From positions 36,733 to 100,732 of the forward strand of contig MU621124.1 in assembly GCA_025399215.1 (NCBI GenBank): DNA of 64,000 nucleotides. Direction: 5' to 3'. Under the pieces are notes generated by a model. The model searched no databases. It worked only from the letters and a program-made list of their open reading frames with translations, and was not told where the DNA came from. How positions within the stretch are numbered: position 1 is the first letter of the stretch; every line of letters starts with the position of its first letter. The position numbers were made by a program, and so were the translations under genes. The DNA comes from Globomyces pollinis-pini (Eukaryota; Chytridiomycota; Chytridiomycetes; Rhizophydiales; Globomycetaceae). Shown in pieces: positions 48,276-57,315 of the stretch.

Positions 48276-49020
48276 TAAATCAAATTGGTAAAAAACTTTT
48301 GGACAAAATCACTGTGGAAAACAAGAAGTGAAGGTTCGAGTCGATTTACAATTTATTGATTATTTTTTACTATCTTCTCATTGATTTACGAACCAACTTA
48401 TACTGTCATCAATTTAAGCTTTGTTGTTTTTGTTCAAATAACATTTTCATTTGGAAATGTTGAGATGATGATGATGATGGAGGCAAAATAGATGATGAGA
48501 ATGGTATTCAGAAAAACTAATGGTGAATATTGTCAAAAAGTTTTCACTTCTTATCACTATGTACCAATACATTATTAAATACGTATCGTATTTATCAATC
48601 CCTGTCTTTCTTATTCAGTTGTGTGTGTCGTAATTAGATTGAATGTTTAAATTTTCAGTTCAGTTCAGTTTCAGTGCCGAAGTACAAATGGTAAGTAGCA
48701 CTTGACATATGAACGTCTTCACGATCAAAGGTTAGCCAATTCTAAGCTGCAATTACTCAAGTTTAATTGATTTAAGAGATTTATATGTGTGGACGTCTTG
48801 TGTGTAACCCTCTAAAAACCCAATAAAACCTTCACAACATGCAGGTTCAAACAGTTACAAAACCCATTCCTATGTGCAAGAAGAAACAAAACACAAATAA
48901 ATGCACTTTAGAATACTCTCAATGTCGTTTATATATATTTTCCTTATAATTTTTTATTTACATGATCACCATCTAACCGAAGACGGAACGAGACCTGTTG
49001 AGCGAAAGGTTGAGGTAATG
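48276..49020. other. Start of gene-poor island, no gene seen
   Basis: About 745 bp without a recognisable coding segment. It contains a short GAT trinucleotide run at about 48464-48479 and repeated cagtt words near 48657-48673. A GGTTCGAGTC string near 48334 looks like a tRNA T-loop, but its flanks do not pair, so I do not call a tRNA. Confidence 0.4.
48464..48479 (+). repeat. GAT trinucleotide microsatellite
   Basis: Five consecutive gat units are visible, followed by imperfect copies (gatgatgag) about 15 bp later. Confidence 0.8.
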
Positions 49021-49028
49021 AATAAATA

Positions 49029-49680
49029 GGGTTGTCTCTAATATTAGAATTAAAAGATCTAATCTAATCTAATATTAGAATTAGATTAGACACCTCAAGT
49101 TGCTCTAATATTAGATTAGATTGGAAAAGAAAATAATAGGAAAATCGAACCTAATACCTAGGTTAGGATTACCCCACTCCTTGCAAAATGATTCGTCAAA
49201 AATAGATAAAAAATTCTTTGTTCTTTTGTACCATGGAATAGGATCACCAACTTTATGTACATGTGTTTAAACACTGTTTGTTAACAGGTTTGAATTAATA
49301 TTGATATGTTGAATTGTAACTATTCTTTAAAGTTTATAAGATTATTACACTAGATATCTGTAATTCACTAACAAAGAGTTTGATATATGAGTTATTTGGT
49401 TAAAAATTAACACATTGTGTAATCTTAAGTTTGATATATGAGTTATTCGTTAAAATATAACAAAATTATTATAAAAGATTAGATTAAATTAGTCGAATAT
49501 TAGTCTAATCTAATAATAGATTTGAAAATATTAGAATTAGATTAGAATTAGACATCCTCGAGTTGAAAATCTAATCTAATACTAATATTAGAATTAGAAT
49601 TAGATTTGATACCTCAACTGAATCTAATCTAATATTAGTATTATTAGATCGTGTAATATTAGATTAGATCCAACCTTAGT
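49029..49680. repeat. Hairpin-forming TTAGATTAG / CTAATCTAA repeat array
   Basis: Between these points the words ttagattag, ctaatctaa and aatattag recur many times. They are arranged as at least three stem-loops: a left arm rich in ttagattaga, a loop holding a cctcaagttg-like core, and a complementary right arm. Approximate loops are 49091-49103, 49552-49568 and 49605-49622. The block begins near ggttgtct and ends near gatccaacc, so its outer ends are short imperfect inverted repeats. It may be a miniature transposable element, or two copies around a spacer at 49140-49476. I do not recognise the family. Confidence 0.65.
49377..49478 (+). repeat. 51-bp imperfect tandem duplication
   Basis: The string agtttgatatatgagttatt occurs at 49377 and again at 49428, 51 bp later. 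Similar sequence (ttaaaa, then aac) follows each copy. It lies inside the spacer between the two halves of the TTAGATTAG array. Confidence 0.75.
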
Positions 49681-49992
49681 AATTAAAGAATGTTTTGAGG
49701 CCAGAAATAAATTAAATCTTTTATTTATATGGTCAAGTCAGGAAATAGTGACAGTCATTAGGTGAAATATATTCTATAAACACTTACAAACGTCAGATAC
49801 TCATTTCCAATTGGTTTGATATTATCTACCCAGTCAAATAATATAGCTTATTCATTTCTACTGTATTTTTTACAACCTTGAGCATCGGCAAGCTTGTACA
49901 AGACCCCGAATAGATTGACTGTTTTTGCGGCATAAAATTTATGCTATTCTTTCAAAGTTATCTTTTATTAAGTTTAGAAAATCTATTCTATA

Positions 49993-50015
49993 TTACGTGT
50001 CTTAAAGACACGTAA
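49993..50015. repeat. Perfect 10-bp inverted repeat with 3-bp spacer
   Basis: The arm ttacgtgtct is followed by taa and then the exact reverse complement agacacgtaa. It could be a transcription-factor site (it includes acgtgt/acacgt), a hairpin or chance. No gene start lies nearby. Confidence 0.7.
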
Positions 50016-50084
50016 ACAATGATGACTCACTACCACAGTAACAACAACATCAATATAATCTAGATAGATTGATTGCCAATTGAT

Positions 50085-50100
50085 GAAGTCACCCATTATT
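50085..50100 (+). repeat. Left terminal inverted repeat (putative)
   Basis: The 16-mer gaagtcacccattatt matches the reverse complement of 51606-51621 at 15 of 16 positions. Two further outer bases also match. The pair could bound a 1.54-kb non-autonomous DNA transposon. Confidence 0.5.
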
Positions 50101-51605
50101 GAGGTTAATTTTGAAAATCAACAAAATTCTCCTATATCGGTGTAAACTATAGTACTGGCGCCTAGTTCTGACTTGGTTTTAATTGAAATAGCATGTCAGT
50201 CATACTCGCTGAACTTACATTGACTGAAGAGCCGTTTATTTCAGAGTCTCTTATTCAAAAGTACAACAAAAAATTTTCCTATCTAATACGCAATGGCATT
50301 TGCCTCATCTGAAGGTAATATTACTGTTAAATTTGTTGGTGTTTGTGTCAAAACGTTTTTTTCCATTATTTTTATCAACATTAGATTTTGGAAAATGAAT
50401 TTTCAGATAAATTTTGGAAATGCTCGCTTTGCTACACACACTAGTGCTATATTTTTATATTACGGCTTCAGCCTACAATAAAAAAATTCACTGCTCTTTT
50501 TCCATGGTCAACCCATATCACAACATGATTTATTCAAAATTAAACCAATTACTTATCTGAAAGAATATTTAAATCAATCAGCTTAACTGAATGATCCTAG
50601 TCTTGTATGTGATAGTCATGTACGATTTATCCCCCCATAGCGTAAACATACAGAAACTATAGGCAGGTATAAATAGTAATTAATTACCTGGTGTAAAAAA
50701 AAAAAATATCTCTACTCTACCTATATATTTTTAAAAACTTGACATTTGAAGAGTTAATTAACTAGGTTAATTTGTTAACATGACCTATGTAACGCGAAAT
50801 GGTGGATGAAACAAAAATCAATCGATTACCGAAGAAAGCGTAACCATGAATAATATTTCAGGGTCTGGAAACAGTTTGAAGACAGCTGCTCTGCTGTTGG
50901 TAGTCACTCACATAAACTACTTTCTATTCTAAAACTATGGGCATTTAGCATTTGTGAACTTACTACACTTGACGTGTTGATGTCTTACTCAAAGAAACCA
51001 TTAAAGCTGCAGTCAGTTTTAATATTGCAGTCAGGAGAAATTTCCATTATCGAGAGGCAAAGACAACCACTGCTGTTATAGCATATTTAGAGAAGCCTGC
51101 AGCTGAAGAGTGTCTTAGTATGTTCACTAACCAAGTAGTCGAACAGTATGGTCATCGATTTAGAGAATTTACTCTCACATATGTGTACTATGTTGGTATA
51201 CAAACAATCATAGGATAATTTACAGTGATGTGACTGGATATACCTGCTTTTTGAGCAATTTGAAGATTTTGCTTTTGTATTTCTTGTTTGGATAGCCATC
51301 TGGATTTCAAAAAACACTCTAAGATGCATTATTGAACTGAAAAAGAATGCCGTTGCAATTTATTTCAAGCGCCTCTTTCAAAATACCTTGTCACTCTGCA
51401 GAAACACATTTATTGGTGTACACAAGAGATGAATTAATAAACGAGTTGAAAAAAGACGGGTTGAAGTATCCAAAAGTCCACGAGTATCGCATTAAATGAA
51501 ATTAATAAAAATTCGCTAGTCTCATTGCTAACCCTGAGATCAAATTTGGTATTGTCGCGACAAGATCCAATGCAGCTATAAGTCAAATAATATTAAACAG
51601 CCATT

Positions 51606-51621
51606 AATAGTGGGTGACTTC
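51606..51621 (-). repeat. Right terminal inverted repeat (putative)
   Basis: This is the partner of 50085-50100 in inverted orientation. It also lies only about 30 bp before the Harbinger-like transposase fragment, so it might instead be an end of that element. No clear target-site duplication is visible. Confidence 0.5.
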
Positions 51622-51649
51622 ATTAAAAAAATATTTTTCAAAAACGAGA

Positions 51650-52362
51650 ATGTCCTTAAGAAGTTACTTAAAGAGAGACTCACTGGTTCATCCTTTTTTA
51701 TCACCATTGAGAGAAATCTTGAAACGAAAAGACAATCTTGCCTTTTTAAACACTACTGGCTTAACGTATAATGCGTTCATGCTCTTATTTACGAAATTTC
51801 AACAGTATCTTCCTTTAACATCACCCAAAAAAGCAGGAAGACGTCGATTAATGAAAAGCATTGATGTATTGGGACTGGTTCTTCATTGGTTAAACTCAAA
51901 TATGTATGAAACAGAAAACGTTAGCACAAATATTTGGAATTGTCCCTTCATCAATTTGTCTTTATGTTAATTCAGGATTGAATCAGCTTCTGGTTGTTCT
52001 TAAAAATATGCCAAATATTCAGGTTACTTGGCCTTGTGCAATTCAAATGAAAGAATACAGTTTACTGGTTGCCAAAACGAGAACCATTACTAACGAACAC
52101 GTTTGGATTTGTAGATGGTCTGAATCTTCCAATACATGAATCGTCTGATTTGGAGACTCAGAATGCGTACTATAAAGGTTGGTTAAGTGGTTGTTTCGTA
52201 TCGAATGTTTTTGTCTTCAGTCCAACTGGTTTCATTATCTATGCTGCAATTAACAAACCAGGATCTGGGCATGATTCTCAAGTAGCTAGAAGTTTATATG
52301 ACAAGCTTAGATATGATACTCCTCACGAATTTAATATTTTGGCTGACTCAGCGTTTGCATAA
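51650..52362 (+). pseudogene. Broken PIF/Harbinger-like DDE transposase, N-terminal and central part
   Basis: The coding sequence starts MSLRSYLKRDSLVHPFLS and runs through DVLGLVLHWLNSN, LAQIFGIVPSSICLYVNSGL and NTFGFVDGLNLPIHESSD. It then has YYKGWLSGCFVSNVFVFSPT and NKPGSGHDSQVARSLYDKL, ending at NILADSAFA. These are DDE_4/Harbinger landmarks: the first catalytic Asp is in FVDG and the second in GHDS/ILAD. Two lesions break the frame: a 4-bp duplication (tatgtatg, 51901-51908) and one extra A in the run at 52074-52077. The coding then degenerates, and the third catalytic residue and C-terminus are missing. It is dead as it stands. Confidence 0.85.
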
Positions 52363-52806
52363 ACAAGTGTTGAGATTAGTCAATGCTGGTCTTAGTGAAT
52401 GTTGATTTCACTGCTCTTCATTTATTCAGGTGTCTGAAATATATTCTTGACAAATCACAAACATTAACGTTAAATGGTTGCATTTGGTGAAGATTTATCG
52501 GAAGAGAAACAAATGAAAATTCAAGCTGATAAGGAAATGGCCAAATTTTACATTCATTCTGGAATGATGATGGGTTAGAATAGGAAACTGATAGTGAGTA
52601 AGAGGACTCGTCTGATGATGAGTTAGAAGATACCAAAAGATACAAATATTCATTCTAGTTTGAAGTTCAAATCAAGAAAAGGGTTATTACAAACATGAAT
52701 GGGTTGTCATTACCATTAAAAGGGTTGGACGCGTAGTTCTTAAATGCGATAGGGTAGACCTTACAAAAGTACATGTAAAAAAGGAAGATATAGCTCATCC
52801 AGACTA

Positions 52807-53314
52807 ACTGCATGTCCATTTGAAATTGTTTGCTCTTTTTGTAAAAGAAAATGTAAGGTGCGGAAGTTAATTGACAATAACAATCATGACATTACTAATA
52901 ACGTGGCCGGCCACTCCATTGCGCGTCGTCCAACTGAAGAGGCGAAAGAAACCTTTAGAATATTGGCAAGACACGGTACAGCACCAAGATTCATATTGGC
53001 CCATTTAAAAAGAGAATGTAATAATTGGTTGCCACATGCAAGAGATTCTTACTATTCAAATGCTAAAGACAGGAATGAATTTCTAAAAGGAAGAAAACCA
53101 AATGAAGTATTAACCGATGTATTGTCAAATAGTGGATATCATTCATCAATTGATTTGAAGGGAAATACTATAACCAATATCTTGTATCTGCCAATATAGC
53201 AAGGGAATACAATAATATGTTTCTACTCGATTGCACTTACAAAACGAACAGGAATATCCCCCTCTCAATTTTGTTGGTATTTCTTCAACGTATGAAAGTT
53301 TTAGAAACTTGTAA
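52807..53314 (+). pseudogene. Broken MULE transposase remnant with FAR1-like DNA-binding domain
   Basis: The frame begins with a zinc-binding-like segment, CPFEIVCSFCKRKCK, then NNNHDITNNVAGHSIARR and FILAHLKRECNNW. After a frameshift near 53194-53200 it continues as LLDCTYKTNRNIPPLNFVGI, a signature of the MULE transposase domain including its first catalytic Asp. It stops soon after. Degenerate acidic coding upstream (52500-52760) may be the lost N-terminus. The element is clearly inactive. Confidence 0.8.
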
Positions 53315-54308
53315 ACAAAGTAAACACAATTCACGTTCATGCTGTACATACTCCTCACAATAAATCTGCTAGTAGATACATTATCTGTTTTAATTTTATT
53401 AAAAAAAGTAAATGCGGGGTTCAGACACATTATGTATTTTTCCGCTGTGCGAATATAAGAAAACCGGTGTGAAAAACTACCTTAATTGCAAATTTTAACC
53501 TGATCTCCTGAATTTGGTAGGACCCATTAGCTGTTATGTTTTAATTTTTTTTCCTGATTTATATCCAACCTCATGATAGAGCCACTTCAAATTTAGATAC
53601 AAACACTACAGTAACTCTCAGGGTTATCTCGCCTCAGGGTTAGGAATATCTTTTGGGAAAATTGGTTCCACAGATAGAAGAATGCGTACCATAATAAACT
53701 GTTCATATACATTCATTACCATTTATCATAGAAAAACTGTTGATTTGTTGTGTGATTATTATATGATTCACCATTATTCAAAGTACTGTAGAATAGAAAG
53801 TTCTAAATAAATAGGAAATTTCTATATTGACACCTTTTCCAACTAATTTGCCCCCTTGTAACGGAAAAATATTATTTTAAACTATAAATGGATAAAAACT
53901 ATAAAGAGTAAACTAGCGGTTTATTGAGATCATAGTTCGTGAATTATATCCACCTTGATGGTAACGAACACCGAACAAAATTTGACTTGAAAATAGCCAG
54001 TATTGAAAACGAATTGTTTCTAAACAATCAAGAAGAGGAATTGAAAGATATGAAACTTGAAATGAAAGAATTTAAAATGGAGGTTCGTAATTCTATCCAA
54101 CAAACTGGAAATTAAATCCAGAATTTAACGAACATGATTAAAAGGATGGATGGATGGATTGATGCAAGTCGTAAGTTAAGTTTTTATTAGTATATTTTTT
54201 TTTTTTTATGTATTGCCACAAGTGGCATCATCATTTAGAAACCCAACAATGATTATGATGGGATTTACGAATCAGAAAAATGATTAACATTTCAACTTCA
54301 ATAAAAAT
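53315..54308. other. Gene-poor stretch with a coiled-coil-like coding remnant
   Basis: No intact gene is seen. At about 53940-54114 on the plus strand an ATG-less frame encodes a charged helix (ELKDMKLEMKEFKMEV) that ends in TAA. It may be the tail of the MULE copy. A GGAT tetranucleotide run lies at 54144-54160 and a long T run near 54200. Confidence 0.35.
54144..54160 (+). repeat. GGAT tetranucleotide repeat
   Basis: Four consecutive ggat units, with a fifth imperfect one (gatt), are visible. Confidence 0.7.
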
Positions 54309-54869
54309 TTATTGAGCATAAACAGTCTGTATTTGATTAAAGCCTACATATTTGGTTCTAAAATTATGTAACAAAACTACTGCTTTAACAATAGTTAAAC
54401 GTTTACGATTGTTTAAAGGTAAAGGCGATTTTAGACGACCAAAGGTTCTTTGAATAGTACCCATGCCCCATTCTGCAGCTTGACGTTGACTAAAAACTGC
54501 TTTGTTAATAATTAATTTGGTTCTGTCTTCATCACAATTTGTTAATCTATCCATTGCTGAATCTTTCATTACATCTAATATGTGTTTGCTTAAATCATCC
54601 GAATAAGCTAGAGGATTGGTAATGATAAGTAAACAGCCACAAATTGGCTTAGGGTAGTTCACAACTCTAAACGCTGCATGATTTCGTTTTAAATACAAAT
54701 TTAGTTCTATTGACTGATGGTAACAAAGTTCCCCTGTTAAAAATAAACAGTTCAATTTCATGAAATACAACAGCGAATCGTGGTTTATTTTTAGCATTGA
54801 AACTGATGTACTTTTATCCATTACCTTCTTTGGATGTTTTGATAACGAGTTCCTATATCTTCTATTCAA
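54309..54869 (-). pseudogene. PIF/Harbinger-like transposase C-terminal fragment, opposite strand
   Basis: The frame ends SQRQAAEWGMGTIQRTFGRL, then PLPLNNRKRLTIVKAVVLLH and TKYVGFNQIQTVY. These are the typical C-terminal DDE_4 landmarks, with the third catalytic residue in the AAEWGM region. The upstream half is not recognised. It has no good ATG near its open 5' end (the first is in MDKSTSVS, near 54820). The fragment points the opposite way to the N-terminal fragment at 51650, so either an inversion or two different copies are present. It is not functional alone. Confidence 0.75.
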
Positions 54870-56195
54870 GAAAGCAAAAATAATATCGACACAATCATTC
54901 TTATAGTGCGTCCTATCTATGAAAACTAGAAAAATAAGTAAAGGCCAAAGATGGTAGTAACGTGTGGAGCTCGATTTTTGAGAAACACAGTGAACGATAC
55001 TAAAAATACATTCAAAAATGTGATTTATTCCGAATTGATGAGCTCTGGTTTTCGGATCCGGTTGGTCTGTCTTCTGGTGCTACTTTGATTGCCAAGATAG
55101 CAGCTTTATCTGAAGATTAGGCTACTAAATGATTAAAATTCTTCTTTTGTGTAGTGCTTTAAATTGAAATAAAACATGAATTTTTCTACCTCACAATTGA
55201 CCAGTTCCTAATATTTGGCGTTTTAATTTATCTGTTTTACAACCATGCTAAAAATAATGAATATAGTAAAAACATAGTGCAGTAACATAATACCAGTTTT
55301 CCATGTCGTTTGGCTAATACCAATTTATGTGCATCAATGAATTAACTTCCATCTAGATAATTCGGTGTTATTTGCAATCAATAGCCACACCTACACAAAA
55401 CACAGTAAATATGCAGCCAACATATACAATTATTTTTAATTTTCTGAAGTACTGTCTCAAATATTTAATTTGGAGATATATGGTATCTGGGATTATTTAT
55501 GTAAGTTTGGTGGTTAAAAAATGTACTCTGTACTTTTAAGCTGTTTCCTCTACAAGTATGAAATCTTAAAAATTAAAAATAACCGTTGTATCCTTTGGTA
55601 AACAATAATGTTTAATCTGTTCGAGATTTCTTTTATAGGTAATTCTGTATTACCTCTCTTTTACCCATATGATAGAAAGAAACAAGTACTTTACATTTCT
55701 CATCTCAAAATTGAAGTGGGTCCTTTTATTAAGTATGCACCGTTCTTATTCAATCAGAAAGAAGTGGCTCTTATTCGTTAAATAGTACTACTACTGTACA
55801 TTGGTATGCGCACGTGTACCACCAAATATGTGTCCTAAAAATAAGTTTACTATTATTTGTTTGTCATGCATATGTAGTTGATAGTAATACAGACATAGAT
55901 GCATATGAATATAAAGTATGGTTTACTCTGCTGTACCAATTTGACACGACTTCCACTCCAGTTCAATTACCAAGTCACTACTGCAGTCCCAATTCTATAT
56001 CATAAAGATCCACAACATGCTCTATACATTTGAATCCTTAATGGGTGAAAAAACTTAAGAAACAATCGCCTCTATTTCATAAAGGACATCATCCATCCTT
56101 ACAATATTAATGTACATTTGAAGAAAGTATAACATCCATACATCTTCAAAGATGTGTCATTCAAGGTTTCTGTGATTCTTTGAATAATTCGTATA
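54870..56195. other. End of gene-poor island, no gene seen
   Basis: About 1.3 kb of AT-rich sequence. Short open frames occur (for example plus-strand 55814-56005, opened only by a GTG), but none has a motif or conservation I can see. No RNA gene was recognised. Confidence 0.4.
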
Positions 56196-56833
56196 TTATA
56201 TATTGTGTTCCATTTTAACTTTAGTACTGGATAGCTGTTCATCAACAATTGTCTTCAAAGATTTTTCAGCGTAAATCAAGTCATTTATTTGAGACTGTTG
56301 TGATTGCAGCAGTAGTTGATGTATTCTTAAATTTTCTTCGAGTTCAATTATTGCATCAACCATATCCTTCTGCTTATCATTTTTACTTTTGTTGGATCGA
56401 TATGCTTCACCCACTACCAATTAAGCGCCAAGTAATACTTATTGTGATTGCACCGACTGAGAAAATAATCAATTCAGAAAGGAAATTGGCACCCAATTCA
56501 ACAGCTTTAGCTTCACTTAAAGGAGTAATCGGTTCAGTTTTATAATCCAAAAAACTAAATTAACTATGAAAGACTTGTGACGTACTTCATTTTTAACTTC
56601 ATATCCAATCTGTTGTAAGACTGAGCAATTTGAATACAAATATTTTCAAAAAAGGTGCTTTGCTGTGAGTTACTACAGAGATTGGTATGTTACTTGGGCC
56701 TAACGTGAATATACTTTCTTTACACTTCTTTTTAATCTGTTTGCTAGAGGTTTTGCTAGAGTTTTTACCAACAGATTTCCTAGCTTAATGGATGCTATAT
56801 TGAAATTAAACCTGATAAATATTTACCAGACAT
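56196..56833 (-). CDS. OPA3: OPA3-family mitochondrial protein
   Basis: OPA3 proteins sit in mitochondrial membranes and affect their shape; the biochemical role is unclear. The gene must be rebuilt through several introns. It starts MSASIKLGNLLVKTLAKPLA then NRLKRSVKK, then after a 52-nt intron QSTFFENICIQIAQSYNRLD. Next is LDYKTEPITPLSEAKAVELG followed by the hydrophobic segment ANFLSELIIFSVGAITI. A 25-nt intron leads to GEAYRSNKSKNDKQKD and a coiled-coil tail with IIELEENLRIHQLLLQSQQS. All blocks match the OPA3 layout of N-terminal helix, PLxExxAxELGA and tail. The start ATG is 47 bp from that of the divergent NDUFB7 gene. Confidence 0.88.
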
Positions 56834-56879
56834 TAACTGAGGTAGTCTTCGATTAAAATTTTTTCCTTCTGAAATTAGT
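56834..56879. promoter_or_regulatory. 46-bp shared gap between divergent OPA3 and NDUFB7 start codons
   Basis: Two nuclear genes for mitochondrial proteins start back to back with 46 bp between ATGs. The gap is AT-rich with no evident TATA box. Shared promoter function is inferred. Confidence 0.45.
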
Positions 56880-57273
56880 ATGACAGCAAGTGATGACTCT
56901 GCCCCTCCTCGTAAGGTTTTTAGCTAATCAGTAGCAATGTATATTACTCCAGAAGAGTTGAATAAAACTCAAATTCCGCTATGTTTTCGAGATTATTGCG
57001 CACACCTTTTGCCTGAATTAAATAAGGTATTAAGGACTACTGACATTAGTGTCGAATTGAAAATTATTATTTACCATGGAAGTGTGAGATGGAACGAATT
57101 TCCTGGCAAAAATGTCAATATGATGAGTATTTGTGGATAATGCCTAATTTTTTTTAGGTAGTTCAGATTGGAATTTAATTCTTAGTTACCAACGACGAAT
57201 GAGAAAGCTGGCTAATAGAAAATCCCTGAAAGAATTAGGCTTAGAAAATAGTGTGTCTGATGAATTGCAATAA
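56880..57273 (+). CDS. NDUFB7: Complex I B18 subunit (NDUFB7-like)
   Basis: This is an accessory subunit of mitochondrial NADH:ubiquinone oxidoreductase, with the twin CX9C fold. Joined exons give MTASDDSAPPPMYITPEELN, then LCFRDYCAHLLPELNKCRIE and YYLPWKCEMERISWQKCQYD. The two cysteine pairs are spaced as in the family. The C-terminus is basic and helical (QRRMRKLANRKSLKELG). Introns of 24 and 23 nt were placed, and then a 53-nt gap that reads as two abutting introns of 25 and 28 nt (57133-57185). The stop is at 57271-57273. Its presence implies that this organism has complex I. Confidence 0.9.
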
Positions 57274-57315
57274 AATGGTCAAGTTATTAACGGTTAGATT
57301 TATTTATTATTTAGA

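Larger units (their letters stand above)
49681..51605. other. Gene-poor AT-rich stretch with a palindrome and one terminal inverted repeat
   Basis: No gene with recognisable conservation was found over about 1.9 kb. Short open frames exist on both strands (for example minus-strand 51087-51329) but carry no motif I know. The stretch contains a perfect palindrome at 49993-50015 and the left member of an inverted repeat pair at 50085. Confidence 0.4.

Noticed and set aside
48330..48350. tRNA gene suggested by a T-loop-like ggttcgagtc
   Set aside because: The bases on each side do not form a T stem, and no anticodon or acceptor arms are visible.
49029..49680. Interstitial telomere repeats
   Set aside because: The TTAGATTAG words are irregular, not G-rich tandem units, and they occur as inverted arms of hairpins.
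50293..50481. Open frame starting MAFASSEGNITVKF in the gene-poor island
   Set aside because: It shows no family similarity, has a poor composition with Phe/Ile runs, and lies inside a putative transposon remnant.
56590..56770. A 15-nt intron plus 6-nt exon inside the 52-nt OPA3 intron
   Set aside because: A 15-nt intron would be shorter than any other accepted here. The single 52-nt intron already restores the frame and the family sequence.
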